DNA of 30,769 bases, taken from IMG/VR virus record IMGVR_UViG_3300011115_000488, positions 1 to 30,769 of that record; one strand, 5' to 3'. This document shows positions 12,601 to 20,407 of the stretch, one piece after another; the stretch's first letter is position 1; every line of letters begins with the position of its first letter. This stretch comes from a virus. Below the pieces are notes generated by a model that ran no database searches, was not told the DNA's origin, and was given only the letters and a program-made list of their open reading frames with translations. A program made the translations under genes and the position numbers.

Positions 12601-15459
12601 TCTGGTGGAGCAGCAGGCGCAGATACAGTATTTGGTCGTGAAGGTGCAATATTTGGAATGAATGTTAAGGCTCATTCATTTGATGGCCATAAGATTCAAT
12701 CTGGTTCTGGTACTCCTGTTATTCATACACAACAGGAGCTTGAAGTTGCCGATGATTTACTAAAGACTGTAAATGAAAAATATTTAAACAGAGCATTTCC
12801 TCCAGCCAATAAATACGTAGCTAATTTGTTACGTAGAAACTATTATCAAGTAAAAGATTCTGAAGCTGTTGTTGCTATAGGTCGCATTGAGAATAATGTT
12901 GTTCAAGGTGGAACAGCTTGGGCTGTCTATGCTGGTATTGAACTTAACAAACCAGTCCATGTGTTTGATATGGGTGTTAATAAATGGTTTACCTGGGTAG
13001 ATGGTGCTTGGTCACAATCAGATACAATTCCTGCTTATAGAGATTTTGCTGGTATTGGCAGTAGAGATATAACTCCGGCTGGTACAAGGGCAGTTAAAGA
13101 ATACTTGACTAATATGGCTCTTATTAAGCCTGGTATATCACTAAAAGTTTTTGATGATGATTTATTAAAACGTTTTGTTACTAAGTTTGGTGATATAGTT
13201 TCTCTTCGTGAAAAAGGTTTAACTGACGAAAAGATATCTCTTATCCTTATAGATAACATGTTAGCTGATATGCAGGTTGCCTTCCATGGAGGAGCTAATT
13301 CTTATAATCAAGAGTTAATGAACCTCGTTAAAGAAAAACACTTTGATATTACAGAGGCAGCAGCTAGACGTTCTAAACGTATCCCAGCAGACGCATGGGA
13401 AAAAGCTGTATCTAGTATTAATTTTTCTGACTTTGAAAAAGTTACAGTTAATATGCACCCAAGCGGTGAGATTAATACACGTATCAATTTCATTGATGAA
13501 GATATAGAAGGAAACTTTAAAAAATTTGGCAATGCTATCTATGAGCAGGCAGACCGTCAAGCAACTGGTTTGTTTAGTCAACCAGCTTTAATTTATACGT
13601 ATAAAACTTTACGTCAATCTTATAGAAATCAAGAAAATTTATTTGCTAAACAAGAAGAAGCTAGACTGCTAGAACAAAATCCATTTAATAGTAAAGCTAA
13701 ACAAATTGCTACTGATTTAGCACGTAAAAGATACACAGAACTAGCACATAATGATGCTATATATACAATGTTAAAGTACATAGATAACCCCGCTATTAGA
13801 AGCAATTTTTCTATGTCTGTTAGACACGTAGGCAGATTCTACCGTGCAACTGAAGACTTCTATCGTCGTTATTACCGTATGTTACGTGATAAGCCAGTTC
13901 AAACTGCGTATCGTATGCGATTATTACACCAAGGTTTACAGTCTTCTGGAGTTGTGCACAAAGACCAAAACGGTGATGAATACTTTATTTTCCCAACAGA
14001 TACTATTATCAATGGTGCAATTGAACCAGTAGTACGTAAACTATCTGGTGATAATCAGTTTAAAGTACCTCAGTTTGATAACTTTAAAATGAAATTACAG
14101 ATGCTTAACCCATCTTTTTCACCTGATGCTGGTATACCTACCTTCTCATCACCTGCTGCCTCAGTAACTATACTTGCAATAGATGGGTTACTGGGCAAAT
14201 ATGGTAATGCTTTTACAGCTAAGGTAGGCGAAGGTTTTAAGCAAGCCACATTAGGTAGCTTTGGTGAAACCATGAGTTTCCGTAGTGCTGTTGTGCCTAT
14301 GTATGTAGAAAATCTTATTAGATTAAGCAAACCAGCCCAAGAAATTCTTGGTATTACTGATATAGAACATAAGAGTCGTGAAGAGAAAAGTGCTGTTATG
14401 CAGGCTATCTCTTACATGCAGGCATATGGTAATCAACCACTATCAGAGACTCCTACACCTCAAGAACGTAATGATTACCTAAAAGCAATAAGTATATCAT
14501 CAAGTAATTTAATATTTATGCGTGCTTTTCTAGGTATGTTCTCACCAGTTGCTGCTGCTTTACAGGAGAGCAAAGGTGTTCCGGATTATTACAAGGCAAT
14601 TGGTGTAACCAGTTTACGTAGTGAATTTTATGACATATTAGATGGCATAAAGCAGACATATGGCACTGATGTTCAAGACGCTTATGCCCTTGCTACTGCT
14701 ATCTTTGTTGCTAATAACCCAAAGAAGAGTATCTATCTAGCGTCTAGAAATGACAAGCAAACAAATGTTTTAATTAATAAAACTCAGCAAGTTAAAGACT
14801 GGGCTTTAAGTAATAAAGACTTTGTGAATACCTACGGTGAGACTGCTTATATTTTTGCACCAAAGGTAGGAGACTTCAACCCTGCAGTATATAACTGGTT
14901 GGAATCACAAGACTTATTGGGCCAACCTGACTTAGAAGTGTATCTAGAAAGAGTACTAGTAGCAGAAGATAAGGCTAGATACTTTGGTATTGCTAACAAA
15001 GAAAAAGAAGATTTAGCTAATACTGTTAGTATTAGTCAACGCCAGGCTATTATTAATAATGCAACAGTAAGCCGTCAGACTTTATTAAACTCTAACCCAT
15101 ACTTACTAGAGGCTTTACAAAGTAAGAACAACTTCCCTTCAGAGAAGATAATGCTAGATAACCTATCGACATTACTATCCGATGAGAATGCACCTATACC
15201 GGATATTACAAGGGTTAAAATGAGGGCAGCAGTTAATGTAGTTCAAGGGTTTGTAGCACTTGCTACTGACCAAGAATACAAATCATCACCTTACTTTGTT
15301 GATTCTAAACGGATAAGAAAAGCTGAGATTGAAAAACTTATTGAAGATTTAAAGACTGGAGACCTTGTTATGACTGAAGCGTATAGAGCTGTATTAGAAC
15401 CAATACTTGATTTCTATTCACGGGATACATATGTAGCATTCAGAAAGGCTAATTACTAA
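9610..15459 (+). CDS. Giant (1949-residue) putative internal virion protein with SLOG-like segment
   Basis: This is the largest gene, placed between portal/protease and scaffold/capsid. It has no signal peptide, long helical stretches, Ala/Lys/Asn-rich composition and short hydrophobic patches (SKIVGGIGTAYKAAGSPLIG), all typical of large podoviral ejection proteins that travel into the host with the DNA. Residues about 995-1160 differ from the rest: TINSGGAAGAD (995-1005), AVVAIGRIENN then QGGTAWAVYAGIELNKPVHV (about 1086-1118), and FAGIGSRDITPAG (1146-1158). These match the nucleotide-binding pattern of the SLOG superfamily (YpsA/DprA/LOG-related). No muramidase or RNA-polymerase motif was identified by eye. 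A tape-measure role is less likely given its position before the capsid gene. Confidence 0.7.
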   Translation: MPRLPHPVVAQTSQGLYNAVASANLSPEENNMVTQMSFAYQEGLRLSKLSPDKAKLDFNILNDNAKRDVRVLFPNEEYSKTDPSIFSKIVGGIGTAYKAAGSPLIGTFSALNVYNKVLNTPVRVGYETLALDKPLFSANTWSDAYNGKDFYNPNDIKTLEEKYGKANTAVAMGIAAGKTPGEIVKSWGKVDAEITQALANSLDKPDDFLPILKETELSRFAPGRSLIREVYSEKHPVLSTLWYSIVGKPLTIPGQSAEVKATNEAYKAKIMARQSGVIDGIYQVLISPDTYLTLGLSKIPLIGSKLANAAVARGADEAGFLVAGQGNKGKVLANRILAAKSPEELNFTMRETFQRPDVFNLWQNEVGPVVKAFNEAEGNTAKSVIFRNFRLAYPEFNDLAVFKLYAKNNVIDAASAEKFFTTADNARYLIGGRLDGTNFYRNGIATARASRQFTSGIARKVDAIFNPTVGNIATRDTIEKATAAHERGWEILTSLGKEADLGVNPNITKFIDIESDMSKTRKLAFRIGTAAGRSPTSSGIKYGDDAVDTVSEFRNMAALVVDRDFADAWALNFLDLDGAQQVVAVRNLYAAYFQKQGFEGLPGGKNYTQKILDRTFNHHAGFGITSKVEIRRDLADMMDPIAIEVENGVPFSRNRGITHGFQAAGMIAPLPFEEIAATKAMLGMKDEAGRFTVRNGIPSLFDGMHRNYFMRAATDTWAVLTLGIRQGLRTSIDHFTFYAFTAPGDAIKDFAMGESRKLGKVLTVATGSKAAVGPYKRLFNKLFLKGGLEQRITKGDRLEIVRDLQKQLSEELGYDVPMQEVSNVLIRQETGKRAFDIIFKGQTDEAKQDIMDLLVYQPETIDAMQRAVSAKTNLSGRFDDEFRNLTLPESNVTQAVEEAGLKLGRKWKPVSTRELAQINQKFPALAHYDNWALRFAFNTIKIGEHKYFSPVSAFFMHNGLKDTKDIERARRSILKQAGVNYYSEEDQAIQLANRTINSGGAAGADTVFGREGAIFGMNVKAHSFDGHKIQSGSGTPVIHTQQELEVADDLLKTVNEKYLNRAFPPANKYVANLLRRNYYQVKDSEAVVAIGRIENNVVQGGTAWAVYAGIELNKPVHVFDMGVNKWFTWVDGAWSQSDTIPAYRDFAGIGSRDITPAGTRAVKEYLTNMALIKPGISLKVFDDDLLKRFVTKFGDIVSLREKGLTDEKISLILIDNMLADMQVAFHGGANSYNQELMNLVKEKHFDITEAAARRSKRIPADAWEKAVSSINFSDFEKVTVNMHPSGEINTRINFIDEDIEGNFKKFGNAIYEQADRQATGLFSQPALIYTYKTLRQSYRNQENLFAKQEEARLLEQNPFNSKAKQIATDLARKRYTELAHNDAIYTMLKYIDNPAIRSNFSMSVRHVGRFYRATEDFYRRYYRMLRDKPVQTAYRMRLLHQGLQSSGVVHKDQNGDEYFIFPTDTIINGAIEPVVRKLSGDNQFKVPQFDNFKMKLQMLNPSFSPDAGIPTFSSPAASVTILAIDGLLGKYGNAFTAKVGEGFKQATLGSFGETMSFRSAVVPMYVENLIRLSKPAQEILGITDIEHKSREEKSAVMQAISYMQAYGNQPLSETPTPQERNDYLKAISISSSNLIFMRAFLGMFSPVAAALQESKGVPDYYKAIGVTSLRSEFYDILDGIKQTYGTDVQDAYALATAIFVANNPKKSIYLASRNDKQTNVLINKTQQVKDWALSNKDFVNTYGETAYIFAPKVGDFNPAVYNWLESQDLLGQPDLEVYLERVLVAEDKARYFGIANKEKEDLANTVSISQRQAIINNATVSRQTLLNSNPYLLEALQSKNNFPSEKIMLDNLSTLLSDENAPIPDITRVKMRAAVNVVQGFVALATDQEYKSSPYFVDSKRIRKAEIEKLIEDLKTGDLVMTEAYRAVLEPILDFYSRDTYVAFRKANY

Positions 15460-16664
15460 TGGCTGGTTCTAACTTCAACTATCAAACAGGACAGCGTATT
15501 CAAGCTGATGATTTCATCGCATCAGGTGCAACTGTAAGTATTAACCCTTCTACTAATAAATCTCAATTAGTTATCCTAGGTAATGATACTGAAGAGCGTG
15601 GGCCTAAAGGTGCTGTCAATCCAGCGTATGTTTATATATCTCCAGATGGTATTGACTTTCAAGTAAGTACTGATTTAGACAGCATATTGAATCTATATTA
15701 TGCTGATTTTAACAAAGACCCTGCATATAAAGATGCAGTATACAAGAATTTAAGAATTAAAAAAGGTGCTAACCCAACAGATGTAGGCAATGCTCTTAAT
15801 AAACGCATTGTTGATTTTGGTGTAGATGTAGCCAATCAGCTTAAATCAAATCCTAACCTTAGTGCTTTTATCCCATTAAATAAATGGGCAGGTGGGGCAG
15901 GTAGTTCTACTACTACAGTAGAGCGTGCTTTATCTACAAAGACTCAAGCATCACAAGAGTTAGATGATTTCTTCACTGAACAATTAGGCCGTAAGGCTAC
16001 TCTTGAAGAGAAAAAAGATTTTTATAATAGAGTAAGAAAAGAAGAAAGCGTTGGAGTTACTACTACTACAGGAGAGACTACTCGTACTTCAGTAGGTCGT
16101 GGGTTAACCTCAGTAGACCGTAAAAGAATTATGGGCGATGTTCTACGCCCTGCTGCAGAGCTTATGACTGGTGATGACCTTGTTAAATCAGGTGGTTTAT
16201 TAGGTACATATATATCTAAACTGCAGGCTACAGCTAGAAGCTATGGCTTAGCTTATAGCCCTGACATGGCTAAGAAGAATGTATTAAGTAACTACCAAGC
16301 AGGTGGAACTCTTACAAGTGGTTCTCTTGAAGCTGAGGAGTTGGGCATTAAAAGCATGGCTAAGACTATGTATCCTAACCTAGGTAAGTTAATTGATAGT
16401 GGCGTGAAGGTAAGCAGTCTTGCTGACCAGTACGCATACTATATGGGTCAAACCCTTGAGCTAGCAGATAACTCTATTGACATTACTAAAGATACTCACA
16501 TACAGAATGCTCTTAAGAATGGCGGACAAGAAGGTTCAATGAATTTAAATGACTTTCAATTATCATTACGTAAAGACGCACGCTGGGCTAAGACTAAGAA
16601 TGCTAGAGAAGAAGCATCTAGTTACGTTAACTCTATCTTATCTTCATTTGGGTTGGTGAGATAA
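15459..16664 (+). CDS. Putative internal virion/structural protein, 401 residues
   Basis: It is coupled to the giant protein gene by TAATG. The N-terminal 140 residues look beta/mixed (LVILGNDTEERGPKGAVNPA), followed by a Thr-rich linker (VGVTTTTGETTRTSVGRG) and a helical C-terminal half (VSSLADQYAYYMGQTLELAD, then NDFQLSLRKDARWAKTKN). No enzyme motif is present. It forms a three-gene set with its neighbours (1949, 401 and 356 residues) ahead of scaffold and capsid. Sets of two to three large helical proteins in this place usually form the inner core or ejection complex. The specific role is unknown. Confidence 0.65.
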   Translation: MAGSNFNYQTGQRIQADDFIASGATVSINPSTNKSQLVILGNDTEERGPKGAVNPAYVYISPDGIDFQVSTDLDSILNLYYADFNKDPAYKDAVYKNLRIKKGANPTDVGNALNKRIVDFGVDVANQLKSNPNLSAFIPLNKWAGGAGSSTTTVERALSTKTQASQELDDFFTEQLGRKATLEEKKDFYNRVRKEESVGVTTTTGETTRTSVGRGLTSVDRKRIMGDVLRPAAELMTGDDLVKSGGLLGTYISKLQATARSYGLAYSPDMAKKNVLSNYQAGGTLTSGSLEAEELGIKSMAKTMYPNLGKLIDSGVKVSSLADQYAYYMGQTLELADNSIDITKDTHIQNALKNGGQEGSMNLNDFQLSLRKDARWAKTKNAREEASSYVNSILSSFGLVR

Positions 16665-17734
16665 TGAGACCAGTTACTGATGAATATGGAAGTGAAATTA
16701 ATAAGTCTTCTACTTTTACGCCTGAAGAAAAACTTGCTCAATATAATAGAGTTGTTATGGGTGCAGGTGGAACGCCAACTGCAACTATTGAAACCTTTGG
16801 TGGCACAGCACCTGAAACTGAAGCACAAAAAAAGGCAAGGCTTGCAGCAGACCAAGCTAAACTTAATGACGATAAACTCAATAAGGATGCTTATGCTATC
16901 CTTGAGGATACTTTAAATAGCTATGGCTTGAGTTCTCTTGCTTCTGTTATTAAAGGTTACATGCTTGCAGGTCTTGGACCTGAGCAAGCTAGGTTGCAGA
17001 TTAAACAAGACCCAATATATAAAGCTAGATTCAGAGGTAATGAATTACGTTCAGCATCAGGATTGAATGCTTTATCTGAGGCTGAGTATTTAGGTCTTGA
17101 AGATACCTATAGTCAAGTTATGAATCAGTATGGATTAGGCGATTACTTTGGAACTACAAAATCTGCACGTCAGACTAAACTAGCTGATATTATTGGCGGA
17201 GATATATCAGCGGTAGAACTAAAGAGTAGAATATCTACAGTAGTAGATAGAGTTAATAATGCTGACCCTGCTATTAAAACACAACTTAAAGCTTTCTACC
17301 CAACCATTACAGATACAGATTTAGTCAAGTACTTCTTAGACCCTAAGCAGACCTTGCCACAACTAGAAGAGAAAGTAACATCAGCTGAGATTGGTGCTGC
17401 TGCTGTTTATCAGAATTTAACTACCAATGTAACTAGTGCTAGTGACTTAGCTAAGTATGGTATTGACCGTGCTACAGCAATTAAGGGTTACTCAACCATT
17501 GGTGGAATACTTCCACAGTCTCAGAAACTAAGTGATATATACGGTGAAGCAAAAATTGACTACACACAAGCCACAGCTGAACAAGAAGTTTTTAAAGGTA
17601 ATGCATCTGCTGAGCGTAAGCGTAAGCAATTAGCTGCTCTTGAGACAGCACAATTTGGTGGCTCATCTGGAGTCGGTGCTGCTGGTTTAAGTACTCAAAT
17701 GTTAAGAAAGTCATCTAGCGCCGGACAGTACTAA
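16664..17734 (+). CDS. Putative internal virion/structural protein, 356 residues
   Basis: The ATG overlaps the stop of the previous gene. The protein is mostly helical, with an acidic N-terminus, an Ala/Lys-rich coiled stretch (EAQKKARLAADQAKLNDDK) and repeated short helix motifs (GLSSLASVIKGYMLAGLGPE, LSEAEYLGLEDTYSQVM). The C-terminus is Ser/Gly-rich and flexible. It resembles its 401-residue neighbour in character but not obviously in sequence. It is probably the last member of the internal virion group and ends just before the structured leader of the scaffold gene. Confidence 0.65.
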   Translation: MRPVTDEYGSEINKSSTFTPEEKLAQYNRVVMGAGGTPTATIETFGGTAPETEAQKKARLAADQAKLNDDKLNKDAYAILEDTLNSYGLSSLASVIKGYMLAGLGPEQARLQIKQDPIYKARFRGNELRSASGLNALSEAEYLGLEDTYSQVMNQYGLGDYFGTTKSARQTKLADIIGGDISAVELKSRISTVVDRVNNADPAIKTQLKAFYPTITDTDLVKYFLDPKQTLPQLEEKVTSAEIGAAAVYQNLTTNVTSASDLAKYGIDRATAIKGYSTIGGILPQSQKLSDIYGEAKIDYTQATAEQEVFKGNASAERKRKQLAALETAQFGGSSGVGAAGLSTQMLRKSSSAGQY

Positions 17735-17742
17735 ATAGAATC

Positions 17743-17783
17743 CTATGTGAATCCATCGGCCTCACATAGCGTACTAGACCGAT
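17743..17783 (+). ncRNA. Candidate H-type RNA pseudoknot ahead of scaffold and capsid genes
   Basis: Stem 1 is CTATGTGA (17743-17750) with TCACATAG (17762-17769), eight perfect pairs. Its loop contains ATCGG (17755-17759), which is exactly complementary to CCGAT (17779-17783) beyond the stem, giving crossing stem 2. Loop sizes (4, 2 and 9 bases) are sterically normal for an H-type pseudoknot. It starts nine bases after the stop of the previous gene and ends 72 bases before the scaffold ATG. Possible roles are protection or processing of the abundant capsid message, or translational control. It matches no known riboswitch that I can name. Confidence 0.5.
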
Positions 17784-17796
17784 AGCAAGAGCCAGG

Positions 17797-17812
17797 CTGG
17801 TTCCCCGACCAG
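17797..17812 (+). other. Hairpin in the scaffold-gene leader
   Basis: CTGGT (17797-17801) pairs with ACCAG (17808-17812) around TCCCCG. A lower helix, GCAA and GCC with GGC and TTGC (17785-17788 and 17791-17793 with 17820-17826), is possible, enclosing the hairpin. It directly follows the pseudoknot candidate, so the whole 121-base gap seems to be structured RNA. No T tract follows, so it is not an obvious intrinsic terminator. Confidence 0.4.
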
Positions 17813-17855
17813 AATCTGAGGCTTGCGACTAAAACGAATAGAAGGGTGGGTTGCT

Positions 17856-18332
17856 ATGAGCAACAACTACTGGGATGAAGACGAAGACGACCAAGATACC
17901 GAAACAGAAACACAATTAGATGGAAGCGATTTACTTAAAAAATTGCGGAAAGCTAAGCGTAATGATGAGAAGCGTATCAAGGAACTCACTGAGCAACTTG
18001 AGGGATTATCCAAGTCGCAGCGTGAGCGTGTAGTCAAAGAGGTCCTAGAAAAGAAGGGTGTCAATCCAAAGGCACAACGTTTAATCCTTAAAGACTTAGA
18101 AGACATTAGTGAAGAGTCAGTTAATACCTGGCTTGACGATAATGGCGATTTGTTTGGATTAACTAAAGCGCCAGAGGTATCTGAGGAACAGGAACTAAAT
18201 CGTGCAGCCTTACGGCAACAGGATGTAGTTACTCAACTTGGTACGACCCCTGACAAAGCCCAAGACTTAATGAATAGAGTTATGAATGCGGCTACCGCAG
18301 ATGAACTCACTTCAATAATTCAAGGCAATTAA
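17856..18332 (+). CDS. Capsid scaffolding-like protein, 158 residues
   Basis: It starts at ATG 17856 behind GAAGGGTGG; the longer in-frame TTG at 17823 is rejected because it lies in the structured leader. The N-terminus is strongly acidic (YWDEDEDDQDTETETQ). A charged coiled-coil segment follows (LLKKLRKAKRNDEKRIKELT, about residues 25-60), then a helical C-terminal half with acidic turns. Size, acidity, coiled coil and the place immediately before the major capsid gene are the usual marks of a phage scaffold, which shapes the procapsid and is then removed. The Ntn hydrolase upstream is the natural candidate to degrade it. Confidence 0.7.
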   Translation: MSNNYWDEDEDDQDTETETQLDGSDLLKKLRKAKRNDEKRIKELTEQLEGLSKSQRERVVKEVLEKKGVNPKAQRLILKDLEDISEESVNTWLDDNGDLFGLTKAPEVSEEQELNRAALRQQDVVTQLGTTPDKAQDLMNRVMNAATADELTSIIQGN

Positions 18333-18370
18333 TATCCATAGTAATTCTTAATCACCCCTGGAGGTGAACA

Positions 18371-19315
18371 ATGGCTAATCTATATACCTCGTCTACTGGC
18401 AACCTTGCTGGTACCGCTGGTGGTGCTGGTGTAGTCCAAAAGGCCTACGACAGACTATTAGACTTCGCGTTGCGTTCAGAACCCCTTATTCGTAGTGTCG
18501 CTGACAAGCGCCCTGCTAAATTGGCAAACCCTGGCTCAACCGTAATTCTACAATTATACGCAGACCTATCAGAGTCAACAACTGCTCTGACAGAATCTAC
18601 AGAGAAAGAATCTGTAGCAATTGCTGCTCCTACATCAGTTACTATTACTCTTGCTGAGTATGGTAACTCTGTACTTGTTACACGTGCGTTGGAACTATTC
18701 AGCCTTGCTGACGTAGACCCTGCAATCGCTAACATTATCGCTTTCAACCTTGCAGGCTCAATTGATACAGTTGCACAGACTGAACTTCGTGGTGGCACAA
18801 ACGTCATCTACGGTGGTACACGTACTACAACTGTAACAATCGCTGCCACAGATACAATTACTTCTGCTAACATCCGTAAGGCTGTTGCTAAGTTACGTTC
18901 TGGCTTATCAGTACCTCGCAAGGGTTCACTCTACTGGTGCGGTATTCACCCAGAGGTTTCACACGATTTACGTGCTGAGACTGGTGCTGGTGGATGGCGT
19001 CTGCCACACGAGTACAACTCAAATGAAAACATTTGGGCTGGAGAAATTGGTGCATATGAGGGAGCCTACTTCGTAGAGTCTGCTCGTATGTTCAAAGATA
19101 CTGACGGTGCTTCAAGCGCCCAGGTATACCGTACAATTCTTGCTGGTAAAGAAGCATTGGCTGAGGCCGTTGCTGAAGAGCCACATATTGTTATCGGTCC
19201 AGTTATTGACCAATTGATGCGTTTCCGACCTATGGGTTGGTACGGCGTACTTGGCTTCAAGCGTTATCGCGAAGCAGCCCTGTATCGAATCCTAAACGGT
19301 TCATCAGTAGCGTAA
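18371..19315 (+). CDS. Major capsid protein, N4-gp56-like
   Basis: The gene has a very strong ribosome site (TGGAGGTG, five bases before ATG 18371), as expected for the most abundant virion protein. The 314-residue product has the character of the N4-gp56/HK97-fold capsid family: a flexible Gly/Thr-rich N-terminus (TSSTGNLAGTAGGAGVVQ), a helix AYDRLLDFALRSEPLIRSVA, an A-domain-like region with SIDTVAQTELRGG, and a C-terminal PMGWYGVLGFKRYREAAL segment. No long cleavable delta-domain is present, in keeping with the separate scaffold. The family call is from pattern and gene order. Confidence 0.8.
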   Translation: MANLYTSSTGNLAGTAGGAGVVQKAYDRLLDFALRSEPLIRSVADKRPAKLANPGSTVILQLYADLSESTTALTESTEKESVAIAAPTSVTITLAEYGNSVLVTRALELFSLADVDPAIANIIAFNLAGSIDTVAQTELRGGTNVIYGGTRTTTVTIAATDTITSANIRKAVAKLRSGLSVPRKGSLYWCGIHPEVSHDLRAETGAGGWRLPHEYNSNENIWAGEIGAYEGAYFVESARMFKDTDGASSAQVYRTILAGKEALAEAVAEEPHIVIGPVIDQLMRFRPMGWYGVLGFKRYREAALYRILNGSSVA

Positions 19316-19327
19316 TTGACTGACGCT

Positions 19328-19355
19328 GTAGTAGGGGTAGTGATATCCCTGCTAC
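19328..19355 (+). other. Stem-loop after the major capsid gene
   Basis: GTAGTAGGG (19328-19336) pairs with CCCTGCTAC (19347-19355) with one G-T wobble over a ten-base loop. It begins 13 bases after the capsid stop codon. There is no T tract, so it more likely stabilises the capsid message 3' end or gives partial termination, lowering expression of the genes that follow. Confidence 0.5.
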
Positions 19356-19379
19356 GGAGTAAGTTCATTAAGGAGCCTA

Positions 19380-19655
19380 GTGGCAACATACTTATTTAGA
19401 ACACCTACCTTGGAACAAGGGCCAATAGGTGGACACCGCTTGCATCAACACTTTAAACAACGCACTAAAAGTTACACAGTTATTAATGAAAGCGGTACAT
19501 ATTCACTAACACAGTATCCACTAGATAGTGACCTAGCAGATTATACCGCTTATTACATTGGTGGTGGAGAACATACTGGAATTAGTGAGGCTATTAGAAC
19601 CGCAATGATTGCAGCAAGTATAGGCATTACTTCGGCTAACTTCACAGTAGAATAG
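19380..19655 (+). CDS. Small head-associated protein (unassigned), 91 residues
   Basis: A GTG start at 19380 with AAGGAG five bases upstream. The product contains a Tyr/Thr-rich beta-like N-terminal half (YTVINESGTYSLTQYPLD) and a helix near the C-terminus (GISEAIRTAMIAASIG). It has no Cys and no membrane segment. Directly after the capsid gene it could be a head decoration or completion protein. No family is recognised. Confidence 0.65.
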   Translation: MATYLFRTPTLEQGPIGGHRLHQHFKQRTKSYTVINESGTYSLTQYPLDSDLADYTAYYIGGGEHTGISEAIRTAMIAASIGITSANFTVE

Positions 19656-19662
19656 GGCTAGG

Positions 19663-20115
19663 ATGGGACACGAGCACTGTAGTAAAGTTTTAGAATTTGG
19701 TTTTGATGAGAAGATGAATTACAAAGCAGCCCTTTATGGGTGTACTGGATGTGATGCAACTTCTTTAGTTTCCTTCCCACATACAGAACCTGAAGAAATA
19801 GACCATAGTAATTGTGGTGATGAATGCTTTGGTTGTAAGGCCAAGAATTTACAGTTAGCAACTGGTGATGCCAGAGGCGATGTAATAGCAAGTGGCACTA
19901 CCCAGAAGAAATGGAACTCTGAACTTGAAGCATATAGAAGTGCTAGAGCACAGGGTATCCAACCTAATGGAACAAATAGAAAACAGATAGAAGCAGCACA
20001 CGATGCCTCTGAAAGATTAGGGTCAGCGTATGATGGTAACTCAATGGTACAAGCAAAAAAGTTAGACAAAAAAACCGCCCACGTAATGAAAGAACTAAAG
20101 GAAGCAGGGATATAA
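19663..20115 (+). CDS. Zinc-finger-like structural-operon protein, 150 residues
   Basis: The N-terminal 60 residues contain a Cys/His array: H3, H5, C6, C27-x2-C30, H40, C51-x3-C55-x2-C58, enough for one or two zinc ions. The C-terminal part is basic and helical (KKLDKKTAHVMKELKEAG). The protein could bind DNA or stabilise a head-tail joint; no enzymatic motif is visible. Its stop overlaps the start of a small lysine-rich gene (TAATG). Confidence 0.65.
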   Translation: MGHEHCSKVLEFGFDEKMNYKAALYGCTGCDATSLVSFPHTEPEEIDHSNCGDECFGCKAKNLQLATGDARGDVIASGTTQKKWNSELEAYRSARAQGIQPNGTNRKQIEAAHDASERLGSAYDGNSMVQAKKLDKKTAHVMKELKEAGI

Positions 20116-20264
20116 TGCCAAAAGTAGGAAACAAAAAATTCCCATATACCGCAAAAGGCAAGAAGGCTGCAAAGGCTTACGCTAAAGGCGAAGGTATGGA
20201 GTCAAAGTCTATGAAAGCAAAAGAAATGAAAATGGGTATGAAGAAAATGGGCAAGAAGAAGTAA
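20115..20264 (+). CDS. 49-residue Lys/Met-rich basic protein
   Basis: A short gene fused at both ends by TAATG overlaps (ATG at 20115; stop TAA 20262-20264). The protein opens MPKVGNKKFPYTAKGKKAAK and ends in a Lys/Met repeat-like tail (MGMKKMGKKK), with a very high positive charge. Small basic proteins with a KKFPYT start are common in the structural operons of marine and freshwater phages and may be packaged with the DNA to neutralise charge. The function of this one is not known. Confidence 0.7.
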   Translation: MPKVGNKKFPYTAKGKKAAKAYAKGEGMESKSMKAKEMKMGMKKMGKKK

Positions 20265-20407
20265 TGTCATCAGGTCAATTTGTACGCAGTGATAGATTTA
20301 ATAAAACTATTATGAGGGATGGTCTCATCCTTACCTTGCGTAAGGATGGAACTGTCAAAGTTCAAAGAGACCCTAAGACTGGGGATATAATTAAGGGGCA
20401 AAAATGA
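20264..20407 (+). CDS. 47-residue hypothetical protein
   Basis: Coupled upstream by TAATG and downstream by ATGA (its TGA 20405-20407 overlaps ATG 20404). The product is basic with a beta-hairpin-like centre (GLILTLRKDGTVKVQRD) and no known motif. A perfect nine-pair stem-loop (20326-20348) lies inside the coding sequence. The double coupling and conserved operon rhythm are the support for a real gene. Confidence 0.6.
   Translation: MSSGQFVRSDRFNKTIMRDGLILTLRKDGTVKVQRDPKTGDIIKGQK

Noticed and set aside
9610-15459. Virion RNA polymerase (N4-type) in the giant protein
   Set aside because: Size and capsid type made it worth checking, but no convincing polymerase motifs were recognised by eye. 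A profile search would be needed to exclude it fully.
762-17798. Scattered nine-base motif AGCCAGGCT (762-770 and 3520-3528 on minus, 17790-17798 on plus)
   Set aside because: Three copies are slightly more than expected by chance, but two lie in unrelated contexts and there is no consistent spacing to genes.
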